This document shows, in pieces, positions 24,750-32,002 of a DNA stretch of 32,787 nucleotides. Within the stretch, counting starts at the first letter, position 1; each line of letters starts with the position of its first letter. Source of the DNA: Syntrophaceae bacterium (GTDB taxonomy: Bacteria > Desulfobacterota > Syntrophia > Syntrophales > UBA5619); contig PLLC01000089.1 in assembly GCA_003141195.1 (NCBI GenBank), positions 1-32,787 on the forward strand, given 5' to 3'. Position numbers and translations under genes: made by a program. A model generated the notes under the pieces. The model was given only the letters and a program-made list of their open reading frames with translations. It was not told the DNA's origin and ran no database searches.

Positions 24750-24829
24750 AATAGGGACACTTCTCGTATTATGATGCAGGCCAACCCAAAAAGCTGAATG
24801 ATAATTAATACGGGAAGTGTCCCTGTATT
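24750..24829. repeat. REP/MITE-like inverted repeat
   Basis: Arms AATAGGGACACTTCTCGTAT.. (24750-24771) and ..ATACGGGAAGTGTCCCTGTATT (24806-24829) are complementary apart from one mismatch and a 2-nt bulge, around a 34-nt centre. The GGGACACTTCCCGTATT-type end resembles REP sequences associated with Y1 transposases (from memory). It abuts the gene fragment at 24640-24745 and the 3' end of the next gene. Confidence 0.7.
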
Positions 24830-24835
24830 TTAGAA

Positions 24836-25366
24836 CTATCGACATGCACAAAGAAACTCCTTTAAGAACTTACCTTTCTTTATATTTCTCAGTTCCTGCA
24901 AAACGTCAGATGAGATATCGTGTACAAGCAAGTGGCAAATTTCTTGGAAGAACAACAACTCGTTGTGGAGTTGCACATAGACAACAAATGCTGACTCCTT
25001 TTGGTTGATGCTACCGGATATGGATAAAACTCCTTGTATAGCTGAGAGCATAAAGATCTCGGTGAGCTTTTGATCAAACCTTATTCCGCAATTTGGGCAA
25101 GGATCACTGTCTGCATGCTTGAAAAAGTTGTATTGCTTATGAAGCAACGCTTTCGATACCTGGGTTTTACGTCCTTTATGGGTCAAGCTGTCAAATAGCA
25201 ATTCTGGGCCGTTATTGTGGCGATTGATATTATGGACGACCTGATGGGCAGCGCAAGCAAGCGTGTGGATTGGAACAGGATCACCATCCTGAAAGTAAAG
25301 GGTTATTGCGCAATCAAGTTGCCGGATTGCAGCGTTCAGTTTTGTGACAATTTGTTCTGTCATCAT
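24836..25366 (-). CDS. Conserved hypothetical protein
   Basis: 176 aa from the ATG at 25366 (a second ATG follows immediately). The sequence is soluble and helical: MMTEQIVTKLNAAIRQLDCA, then GDPVPIHTLACAAHQVVHNI, ALLHKQYNFFKHADSDP and a C-terminal helical part. The pattern HTLA-AA-Q-(V/I)-x-(N/D)-I followed by K-x-x-NFFKHAD is one I associate with a widespread but functionally uncharacterised proteobacterial family. The isolated CPNCG gives no complete metal site. Longer frames upstream are out of character (Arg-rich shadow of the neighbour). Confidence 0.6.
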   Translation of the reverse strand: MMTEQIVTKLNAAIRQLDCAITLYFQDGDPVPIHTLACAAHQVVHNINRHNNGPELLFDSLTHKGRKTQVSKALLHKQYNFFKHADSDPCPNCGIRFDQKLTEIFMLSAIQGVLSISGSINQKESAFVVYVQLHNELLFFQEICHLLVHDISSDVLQELRNIKKGKFLKEFLCACR

Positions 25367-25427
25367 TTTTATCGCGTATAACGCTATGGCTCTTCGGCGG
25401 CGGTCAGCCTTCCGCAGAAGCCGCTGA

Positions 25428-26276
25428 TTAAGCCTGTTCGTCGAGCTGTTTGAGAGACTTGCCACCCTCAGTTTTCCACGCGGTAAGTCCGTTTGCGCTC
25501 CCGCCGTGTATGACAGCCGCCGCCGCAGATGGACTGGAAAACTCCGCATCCTTGGTGAAGACCAAGAAGCCGTCCTTGTCGGTAAGCGTGCCATCGGCGA
25601 TGAGTTGTTTGCGCTGGGCTACGACGTAGGGATAGATCTCGGCGGATGGGCGTTCCTCCAAGACGGCGGTGGAACCCTGGAATACGACGAAGCCATTCGC
25701 CGTACGCTGGCCCCGCGCCTCGGCGCCCTTGTTGCGGCAGAAGAGTACGCCGCCAGGCTGAGCTTTCGCGGCGGGTTGAGAGATCGGCGCGAGAATGTCG
25801 GAGCCGAGGACGGGGAGGAGTTGCCGAATGCGTGCCAGAAACACCTCCATGTCCTCGCGGTCTGATTCGGGAAGTTTGGAGCCGCCGGCCTGATTCTGTT
25901 CGAGCGTAAACCTCTTGATTTGAGCGGCTTCGACGAGGAGGCGGCCTTCGAGATACCTCACATGGGCCTTGGTCAGGTTCTCGTCCTTGCTCACGAAGAC
26001 GATGGCCGAAACCCAGAACTCCTTTGTCTTGTGTTGCTTGAGTCGATCGCGAATGACCTCCGCCTCGCCGATGTAAGCGCGCGGGGCGTTGGTAAGAGGG
26101 TCGCTGCCAATGAGGATATAGACGCCGGCCTTGTCAAGTTCCTCGCGAGCAAGAAGCTCGTCCAGTTCGGTGCGGGGCGCGGCGACAGCCTTGCCGGTCC
26201 AGTTAGAGATCTCGGCAGTGCGTAGGCTCTTCGCGTCTCCGCGTGGAAGGAAGAGTTTGATAGTTGCCGATGTCAT
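25428..26276 (-). CDS. GIY-YIG nuclease family protein with C-terminal DUF4357
   Basis: A 282-aa protein. Residues about 50-130 form a GIY-YIG domain: AGVYILIGSDP, RAYIGEAEVIRDRLKQHK, then a helix (LTKAHVRYLEGRLL) with the conserved Glu region. A linker follows, then a C-terminal DUF4357 module containing KDAEFSSPSAAAAVIHGGSA and NGLTAWKTEGGKSLKQL. Proteins of this type occur in defence and mobile islands, where they may cut or recognise DNA; the role is unknown. ATG start at 26276. It belongs to a minus-strand run with the small protein at 26364. Confidence 0.8.
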   Translation of the reverse strand: MTSATIKLFLPRGDAKSLRTAEISNWTGKAVAAPRTELDELLAREELDKAGVYILIGSDPLTNAPRAYIGEAEVIRDRLKQHKTKEFWVSAIVFVSKDENLTKAHVRYLEGRLLVEAAQIKRFTLEQNQAGGSKLPESDREDMEVFLARIRQLLPVLGSDILAPISQPAAKAQPGGVLFCRNKGAEARGQRTANGFVVFQGSTAVLEERPSAEIYPYVVAQRKQLIADGTLTDKDGFLVFTKDAEFSSPSAAAAVIHGGSANGLTAWKTEGGKSLKQLDEQA

Positions 26277-26363
26277 ATGCGCTCCATAGACCTAATGCCG
26301 GCGTTGAGATTCGGCGAGTTTGCGAGCCGTAAACTCCGATGTTTGGTTCGCCGCCGTCTCGTT

Positions 26364-26582
26364 TCAGACAGTAACCGGAGTGAGACTGAACACACGAGCC
26401 TGGCGAGTTGCCGCGCGAATGTCGCCGCGACGTAGAGAATCGCGCACATCATCAAGCCGGTAGGCGTCTTCAATCGAAAGGTACGGAGACCAACTCTCAT
26501 CTGTTTCGATCAATTCGACATCCACCTCGGCCACATATTGCCCCTCGTGAATCAGTTTTGAATGGATTCTCTTTCTCATCAT
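26364..26582 (-). CDS. Small conserved acidic protein
   Basis: 72 aa: MMRKRIHSKLIHEGQYVAEV, ESWSPYLSIEDAYRLDDVRD, SLRRGDIRAATRQARVFSLT. The start is supported by AGGAG five to eight nt upstream. It resembles small accessory-region proteins with the pattern IHEG-YVAEVDVEL and SPYLS-EDA-KLDDVR, which are probably antitoxin-like partners of an upstream gene, but I cannot name the family with confidence. The ATGATGA at its start overlaps the stop of an upstream frame, which suggests it was once translationally coupled to another gene. Confidence 0.6.
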   Translation of the reverse strand: MMRKRIHSKLIHEGQYVAEVDVELIETDESWSPYLSIEDAYRLDDVRDSLRRGDIRAATRQARVFSLTPVTV

Positions 26583-26864
26583 CTTCTCCTCATAAAGTCG
26601 GCTGTCCAGCGTGCCGGATCTGGCCGGTTCCCGAGATAGACCACTGGTAGCATGGTCACGCGGTCCTTGGCGCCCCCAACTGCAATAGGTAGACTCAGTC
26701 CTGCGGCTGTAATGACGGGAACGCTGTGCTTCGCGCAGGAGATCGAGAAGTTTCGGTTTATTTTGCGGTCGTTGAGAAGAAAGAATGATACGGACTGTCG
26801 GTGCAGACGATAGGCGTGTACGATCTTTATAAGCGGTTGGCAAAGGCGTTCTCGATTCGGTCAT
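26579..26864 (-). pseudogene. Tyrosine recombinase (integron-integrase-like) remnant
   Basis: One frame from ATG 26864 contains KPKLLDLLREAQRSRHYSRR followed by TESTYCSW, the core-binding (SAM-like) N-terminal domain of IntI/Xer-type recombinases. Immediately after, in the next frame, is GAKDRVTMLP, which resembles the GKGxKDRVTMLP block of the catalytic domain. About 150 residues between and the catalytic C-terminus are missing. The tail VVYLGNRPDPARWTADFM does not look like an integrase and ends overlapping the next ATG. The N-terminal match is strong; the second motif is plausible. Confidence 0.6.
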
Positions 26865-26882
26865 TCCTACGCCCCTCAATGC

Positions 26883-27153
26883 GTTGTGAAGGTTGGAAAC
26901 TGAATCTGTGAACTTTTTATAAATTATTACAAAGCAGCCGAAAAGTGGAGTAACTAAATCACCTTACATTCCCGTTGTCAATGATTTTATTGATTTATGG
27001 AAGATATGTCACAAGATGATGATTGCCACTAATGATCATCTCTATTTTCAGCTTTTGGCTGATTGCAGAGGAAGGAGCAGATGTTTAGCGCTTCTATGCC
27101 CCGTCGCTAAATGATCAGTGCGGCTCATAGGAGACATCCCAGTCTCATGCAAG
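26883..27153. other. AT-rich intergenic region, nothing recognised
   Basis: No ribosome-site-supported frame or strong hairpin seen. Its base composition is markedly more AT-rich than the flanking energy genes. Confidence 0.4.
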
Positions 27154-27417
27154 TTATTTTTCATATTCTTCCAGCAATTCTCTGAGAGCCGGCCTTACAT
27201 AGATGTCTCCGAGATCGAAACGCCTTAACGCCTCTATCATGATCTGCATCTTTTCTTTCACAGTCGCCTTTGAGTGGATAATCAGAATGTATTCCCCTTC
27301 TATGCGGCACAGCCCACCCGGACCCGTTAACTCATCTTTGATTATCTCGTACCGTATTGGTATCCCGAGCTTGTCAGCCAATCCCTCAAGAAGACTCAAA
27401 GCGGTGTGATCGTCCAT
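27154..27417 (-). CDS. Small conserved hypothetical protein
   Basis: 87 aa, soluble: LADKLGIPIRYEIIKDEL, GGLCRIEGEYILIIHSKATV, MIEALRRFDLGDIYVRPALR. The spacing of G-G-L-C-R-I-x-G, I-I-x-S-x-A-x-x-x-E-K and ALRRFD resembles small uncharacterised proteins known from Desulfobacterota/Geobacter-type genomes. No catalytic motif can be assigned. It is a single minus-strand gene downstream of the ACT/lyase pair, with 157 nt between. Confidence 0.65.
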   Translation of the reverse strand: MDDHTALSLLEGLADKLGIPIRYEIIKDELTGPGGLCRIEGEYILIIHSKATVKEKMQIMIEALRRFDLGDIYVRPALRELLEEYEK

Positions 27418-27574
27418 AGAGATTCCCTTATGAACCTCTGATGCGGTTTAGAAGTTAATCTTCTACCTAAAACTGGCCATTGCATTAATAACTAATTGAT
27501 ATAATTAGAAATAGTGTTTCGCATGGGTGAATGACAAATTTGGCAAAATCAACTTCAAAAACGTTAAGGTTGAC

Positions 27575-28582
27575 TCACCTTTCACCCTGGAAAAATCTGT
27601 TCCAGGATTCGGTCTGCTGCCGACCGATGACCTCGTTAAAGCCGTCGAACCACCTCTCAGGCTGCATGTCAGCGCCGGCCATGACCGATGCGCCTCGGCC
27701 GACAATGCCAAAGTAACGCCTCTGGGCCGCCCGGCCGGCAAGAAGGGGTCCGATGCAGTAGAGCGCGATGGCGAAGCCCATCCCGTGAAGTTCGGCCGGG
27801 CTCTTGTAAGGGGTCTTTGGACTCCCCTCGATCATATTGGCAATGGAGAGGACCGACGAGCCCTTGAACTCATCTGCAGCACGGGCGAGCTGCTTCTCAT
27901 CTTCCGGCGCCTCAATGAAGATGATCTTTGCTCCTGCCTCAGCGTAAAGACGGCCGCGCCGGACCGCTTCATTGAAACCATGGGCTGCAATGGCATCGGT
28001 CCGGGCCATGACCATCATGTCTTTCTGGCTTTCAGCATAACTGACGGCTGGCCTGAGCCGGAGTTCGATCATCTCCTCCGCAGAAATGAGAACCTTTCCG
28101 CTTCCCCTGGGGCCTTCCATGTGGCCGCAGCTCTTATTGATCGCATACTGGTCTTCTATCTGGACGTACTGGGCACCCTGTTTATGGACCTGGCGGCAGG
28201 TCAGAACGATTGAGGATGGCTCATTTCCATATCCGGTATCGATGTCCACACCGATCGGAAAGGCAGGTTTCCCCGTATCGAGGGCAGCCATCCAGGTGGC
28301 CTGCTCAATGATGTCGGTCTGGTGCACGATCTCTGACCGAAGGATGTAGCCGAGGTCTGGAAGGCCATAACTTGCGGCACAGAGATACCCGGAAACGAAG
28401 GTAATGAAGCCTCCGATATAATCAGGAACTGCATTCTGATCATAAAGTTCATAAACGCTATGATGAAGCTGCCGCGCCTCCGCGCCGTTGGCCACACCAA
28501 TGGCAACAAGAATCCGCCCGTCACGCTTCGCCGCCAGCTCGCTGAGGCTCTGCCTCTCAGCCTTCCAATTGATGCCTTCCAT
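27575..28582 (-). CDS. Isocitrate lyase/PEP mutase superfamily enzyme
   Basis: A 335-aa TIM-barrel enzyme. Visible signatures: GVDIDTGYGNE (metal-binding region, about 111-121), QIEDQYAINKSCGHMEG (about 141-157) with the lyase-type catalytic loop K-x-C-G-H, and MARTDAIAAHGFNEAVRR. The KxCGH cysteine points to a C-C lyase such as methylisocitrate lyase, or a related oxaloacetate/2-alkylmalate-type enzyme, rather than PEP mutase. Substrate cannot be fixed: the loop is KSCGH, not the KRCGH of PrpB or KKCGH of AceA. Its ATG lies 2 nt after the ACT-domain gene stop, so the two are co-translated; regulation of the enzyme by the ACT protein is a reasonable inference. Confidence 0.75.
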   Translation of the reverse strand: MEGINWKAERQSLSELAAKRDGRILVAIGVANGAEARQLHHSVYELYDQNAVPDYIGGFITFVSGYLCAASYGLPDLGYILRSEIVHQTDIIEQATWMAALDTGKPAFPIGVDIDTGYGNEPSSIVLTCRQVHKQGAQYVQIEDQYAINKSCGHMEGPRGSGKVLISAEEMIELRLRPAVSYAESQKDMMVMARTDAIAAHGFNEAVRRGRLYAEAGAKIIFIEAPEDEKQLARAADEFKGSSVLSIANMIEGSPKTPYKSPAELHGMGFAIALYCIGPLLAGRAAQRRYFGIVGRGASVMAGADMQPERWFDGFNEVIGRQQTESWNRFFQGER

Positions 28583-28584
28583 CG

Positions 28585-28989
28585 TTATTCCCCTCCTCTG
28601 AGGACCTTCTCCGTCTCTGCCATCTGATGCGTCCTGAGAACCAGGTAGGCCTTAGGTCCCTCGGGGTGCGCTGAGGCGTAGATGTAGTCGATGTTGATCC
28701 CTGCCTTCGCCAGATCTGTCGCCATTCTCCCCGTCGCTCCCGGAACATTGTCAAGTTCGACAAGAAAGATCTCTGTCTCAACGACACGAAACCCGTCTCC
28801 TTTCAAGGCCTCCAAGGTCCTCACTTCATCCTCGGCGACGATCCTTAGCACCGCTTCCTCTACCGTATCGATGGCGCATATGGCCAGGAGATTGACGGAC
28901 CGCTCAGAGATCAGATTACAGAGCTCGGCAAGTGCTCCAGCCCTGTTTTCGAGAAAGACCGAATATTGTTTGCACTTCCTAAATTTCAT
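28585..28989 (-). CDS. Tandem ACT-domain protein
   Basis: 134 aa made of two ACT domains: QYSVFLENRAGALAELCNLI (about 8-27) and a second half with LVELDNVPGATGRMATDLAK (about 76-95), ending in YLVLRTHQMAETEKVL. Stand-alone double-ACT proteins bind amino acids and regulate neighbouring enzymes or transport. AAAGGAGAAACG precedes the ATG. The gene sits right beyond the 71-bp boundary repeat, in the same direction as the AMMECR1 gene, so it may now be transcribed from the AmmeMemoRadiSam operon. Confidence 0.8.
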   Translation of the reverse strand: MKFRKCKQYSVFLENRAGALAELCNLISERSVNLLAICAIDTVEEAVLRIVAEDEVRTLEALKGDGFRVVETEIFLVELDNVPGATGRMATDLAKAGINIDYIYASAHPEGPKAYLVLRTHQMAETEKVLRGGE

Positions 28990-29056
28990 TTCGTTTCTCC
29001 TTTTGTCTATTCAGGGGCAAGATTTTCCACCTTTGCTGCCTCGTATTGCTGAGGTG

Positions 29057-29089
29057 TGTCAGGAACAGCGCGGCGACGTCGGCGATCAT
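29057..29089 (-). pseudogene. 5' stub of the spermidine-synthase-like gene
   Basis: The AMMECR1 stop overlaps an ATG (ATGA) that opens MIADVAALFLT, identical to the first 11 codons of the membrane protein at 16488-18656. After that the sequence is unrelated. The intact operon therefore originally ran from AMMECR1 straight into the spermidine-synthase-like gene. Confidence 0.85.
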
Positions 29090-29127
29090 CGGTGTTCCGC
29101 TTCGCCAAAAACGATCGCCTGGAAGGT
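29057..29127. repeat. 71-bp boundary direct repeat, right copy
   Basis: Pairs with 18624-18694 (two differences, at 29105 and 29124). Together the copies bracket about 10.4 kb of accessory DNA. Confidence 0.9.
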
Positions 29128-30618
29128 CAGGAAGCTCGCCCCGTCTCTCCAGGCGCCGGACGGAAGTCCCGCCTTCTGGCTCAGGTGGTCCAACATCTCA
29201 TCCCTTCCCCATCCCTGTTCCGGGGCGACCTGGGGGAGAAACACGGCGGATTTTCCCCCCTTCTGGAGGAGTACGCCATCCCGGCCGACGAAGATGTCGT
29301 TCGGGCCGGAGACCGGTTTCATCGGCGTCAGCACGGAGATCTCGATTTCCAGATCGGCCAGCTCCCGGAGTGTTACGGGGCTGAAGCGAGGATCCTCGAA
29401 GGCGGATTGGAGGGCCATCGCCCCGACGAGCTCGGCGAGCGGCCGGTCCGGGACCATCCGGCCGATGCAGCCGCGCAGGTCTCCCTGCTTTTTGAGGGTG
29501 ACGAAGACCCCGCGCGGTTCGCGCAGGATGGGGCTCGAAAGCCGCGGCAGGGGGACCATCTTCATCGTCAGGAAACGGGAGATCGTCTCCCGCGCGAGGC
29601 GAAGCAGGTATTTCCGGTCGGCGGGTCCAATGGACCCTTCCGCCGCCATTGCCGCAGCCGGTCGCGCGGCGGGGGTCTCCTTTTTCAGATCGGCGGCCAG
29701 GACGACCGCCCCGTAGCCGACGACGCGCTCCCGCTCGCCGATGGGGAGATTCCCCGAGTTGGCGTAGCTCACGATTTTTCCCCCGGTCGCCCCCATCGCC
29801 TTGGCGGCGGCCATCGCGGCCATGATGGGGGCTTCGCCGCAGGCGCAGGTGGAGAGGTTCGGAATCCGCCGGGCCATCTGCGCTTGGACGGCCGTATGGA
29901 GTGCCACCGGATCGAGTGTGGCGACGGCCTCCAGCGTCTTCATGTCCGCGGTCTCGGCGTCTTTCGCCGACGGGTAGTGGGAGAGGTCGGAGCTGGCGAC
30001 GATCACGGCGCGGCGGCCCTTCAGGACCGAGGCCAATGCGTTTCCGAAGCGGGTGCAGAGGGCGGCGTCCGCTTCGCCGACGATCGCGGCGACGATCTTC
30101 GCCTGGGGAAAGAGGACTTGGACGAAGGGAACCTGGACCTCGACCGAGTGTTCCCGGACGTGCGGCCCCTTGTCGAGGGCGCATTCGGGCGAAGCGGCAA
30201 GGAGAGCCGCCGTGAGATCCCCGTCCACCTTTGCGGTTCCGAGCGGCGTCCGGAAGCCGCCGCCCGGGTAGAGGGCGATCTTGCGGAGATCCGGCGTTGT
30301 GTGGTTCGTCCCGAGGAGGACGACGACGTCATAGGCCCCGCCGCGGACCTGGTTCCAGCCGTCGGCGCAGATCTGGCCGGAGTAGATGTACCCCGCGTGG
30401 GGGACGACGATGGCGAGGGGTTTTTTCGCCTGCGGCGGCAGCGCGTCCTCCATGAATTTTTCGACGGCAAGTTTCAGAACGGTTGCCGATTCGGGATAGA
30501 ACTGCCCGGCCACGACGGGGGGACGCACCTCGCCCCCCCCGTCCTTTCCGGCCATACCGGTCGTGGCCACCCCCAGGCTGAGGGCAACGATGGGAATACC
30601 AAATTGCAGAATGGTCAT
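29086..30618 (-). CDS. Memo-AMMECR1 fusion protein (AmmeMemoRadiSam system A+B), with signal peptide
   Basis: 510 aa. The N-terminus MTILQFGIPIVALSLGVATT-GMAG looks like a Sec signal peptide. A Memo domain follows (about 30-290) with the extradiol-dioxygenase-like metal residues in VVPHAGYIYSG, GTNHTTPD, SSDLSHYP and CACGEAPIM. A linker of about 30 residues leads to an AMMECR1 domain (about 325-510) with the hallmark GDLRGCIGRM. I chose the ATG at 30618 because AGGAGAG lies just upstream; the ATG at 30636 would place that site inside the gene. Both domains are usually separate proteins or fused, and their reaction is unknown. It starts 18 nt after the radical SAM gene and formerly preceded the spermidine-synthase-like gene. 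Confidence 0.88.
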   Translation of the reverse strand: MTILQFGIPIVALSLGVATTGMAGKDGGGEVRPPVVAGQFYPESATVLKLAVEKFMEDALPPQAKKPLAIVVPHAGYIYSGQICADGWNQVRGGAYDVVVLLGTNHTTPDLRKIALYPGGGFRTPLGTAKVDGDLTAALLAASPECALDKGPHVREHSVEVQVPFVQVLFPQAKIVAAIVGEADAALCTRFGNALASVLKGRRAVIVASSDLSHYPSAKDAETADMKTLEAVATLDPVALHTAVQAQMARRIPNLSTCACGEAPIMAAMAAAKAMGATGGKIVSYANSGNLPIGERERVVGYGAVVLAADLKKETPAARPAAAMAAEGSIGPADRKYLLRLARETISRFLTMKMVPLPRLSSPILREPRGVFVTLKKQGDLRGCIGRMVPDRPLAELVGAMALQSAFEDPRFSPVTLRELADLEIEISVLTPMKPVSGPNDIFVGRDGVLLQKGGKSAVFLPQVAPEQGWGRDEMLDHLSQKAGLPSGAWRDGASFLTFQAIVFGEAEHR

Positions 30619-30636
30619 GATCTCTCTCCTTTCCAC

Positions 30637-31878
30637 TTAACTCCAGACGCCGGCGATCCTTCCGCCGCAGAAGCCGCAGCGGCCGTTTGTTACATGCATT
30701 TCCACGGTGAAGAATCCCGTGCGTTTGATGACCGCCTTCCCGCAGGAAGGGCAGTAGGTATGGTTCCCCGGATGGTCCGGGACGTTTCCAACATAGGCGT
30801 AATGCAGCCCCCGCCCCAGCGCCGTCTCCCGTGCCCGCTCCAGCGTCGCCACCGGCGTGGGCGACAGGTTCCGGAGCTGGTAATCCGGGTGGAAGCGCGT
30901 GAAGTGGAGGGGGACGTCGGGTCCGACTTCTCCCAGGACCCAGTCGATCAGGCTGCGGAGCATCTTCTCGGAGTCGTTGAGCGTCGGGACGACGAGGTTG
31001 ACGATCTCGAGATGGGCGCGGCTTTTGGCGATCTGTTTGATGCTCCTCAGGACGGGCCTCAGCTCCGTGCCACAGACGTCGCGGTAGAACGCCTCGTCGT
31101 ACCCCTTCAGGTCGATCTTGATCGCATCGAGTGTCTCACAGAGCTCCGCGAGCGGCGCCTCATTCATGATCCCGCAACTGATCAGGACGGGGCGGAGCCC
31201 CTGCTTCTTCGCCTCCCGGGCGATGTCGATCATGTACTCCGCAAAGACCGTCGGCTCGTTGTAGGTGAAGGCGATCACCGGCGCCTGCCGGTCCCGGGCG
31301 GAACGGACGATCCGGTCGGGGGGGATTGGGGGGCTTTCATAATCCTCCGGGGAGGCCTGGGAGATCTCCCAGTTCTGGCAGAACTTGCAACGCAGCGGGC
31401 AGCCGGAGGTCGCGAGCGAATAGGCCGCGGCGCCGGGAAGAAAGTGGTAGAAGGGCTTCTTTTCGATCGGGTCAATATGGATGGTGATCGGGCGGCCGTA
31501 GACAAGGCTCTTCAGTTCGCCGCCGACGTTCATCCTTGTGCGGCAGCGGCCGCGCTCGCCGGCCCTGATGATGCAGCCTTGGGCGCAGAGAAGGCACTTG
31601 ACGATCCCGGCCTCATGCCGTTGGCGTTTCCCCTTGAGGATTTCCGGGGAGGCGTGGCACGACCGGCAGTCGGCGCCGGCGAGGGGAACGGAGGTCCAGA
31701 AGCGCGCCCGGGGGGCGAGACGGACCAGGTCGGACTTCGGATCGAGGGCGAAGAGGCAACCGACGTCTCCGCCCGCAAGCAGGCGCTCCCAGAGGGGGGA
31801 GGAGAGGCACAGCCCCGCCCCGCCGAGGATCGGGGCGATCCCGGCCAGAGTCTTCAAAAAAGCGCGTCGGGAGATCAT
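30637..31878 (-). CDS. AmmeMemoRadiSam system radical SAM enzyme with Tat signal and CxxCH motif
   Basis: 413 aa. It starts MISRRAFLKTLAG, a consensus Tat signal (SRRxFLK) with a hydrophobic stretch (about 11-27). An N-terminal extension contains CRSCH (71-75), the form of a haem-c site. Next come CLLCAQGC and C112 of the PflA-like N-region, then the radical SAM motif CPLRCKFC (C160, C164, C167), the QNWEIS sequence typical of this family, and a barrel. The C-terminus has a zinc-ribbon (CPSCG and CGFCG). Usual family members are about 330-340 aa and lack the extension. AAAGGAG precedes the ATG. It heads the operon with Memo-AMMECR1. Reaction unknown; a radical SAM enzyme outside the cytoplasm would be odd because SAM and a reductant are needed. 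Confidence 0.88.
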   Translation of the reverse strand: MISRRAFLKTLAGIAPILGGAGLCLSSPLWERLLAGGDVGCLFALDPKSDLVRLAPRARFWTSVPLAGADCRSCHASPEILKGKRQRHEAGIVKCLLCAQGCIIRAGERGRCRTRMNVGGELKSLVYGRPITIHIDPIEKKPFYHFLPGAAAYSLATSGCPLRCKFCQNWEISQASPEDYESPPIPPDRIVRSARDRQAPVIAFTYNEPTVFAEYMIDIAREAKKQGLRPVLISCGIMNEAPLAELCETLDAIKIDLKGYDEAFYRDVCGTELRPVLRSIKQIAKSRAHLEIVNLVVPTLNDSEKMLRSLIDWVLGEVGPDVPLHFTRFHPDYQLRNLSPTPVATLERARETALGRGLHYAYVGNVPDHPGNHTYCPSCGKAVIKRTGFFTVEMHVTNGRCGFCGGRIAGVWS

Positions 31879-32002
31879 GGTCCGACTCCTTTGTGCATCT
31901 ACCCGGGGAGCGGCAGCGGGTTTGGCGTTCCCTTTGCGTCTACCGCCGTTTCATCCGTCGAAACGGAGCGACCATGGTTCCGACCTCCATGGCCCGGTTT
32001 CT

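Noticed and set aside
19436-29000. CRISPR array or tRNA genes in the accessory block
   Set aside because: No regularly spaced repeats and no cloverleaf-like sequence were found on reading either strand.
18624-29127. The 71-bp repeats as true attL/attR of a site-specific integrative element
   Set aside because: No intact integrase and no tRNA are present, and the repeats are protein-coding homology. Homologous recombination or duplication explains them equally well, so they are not called att sites.
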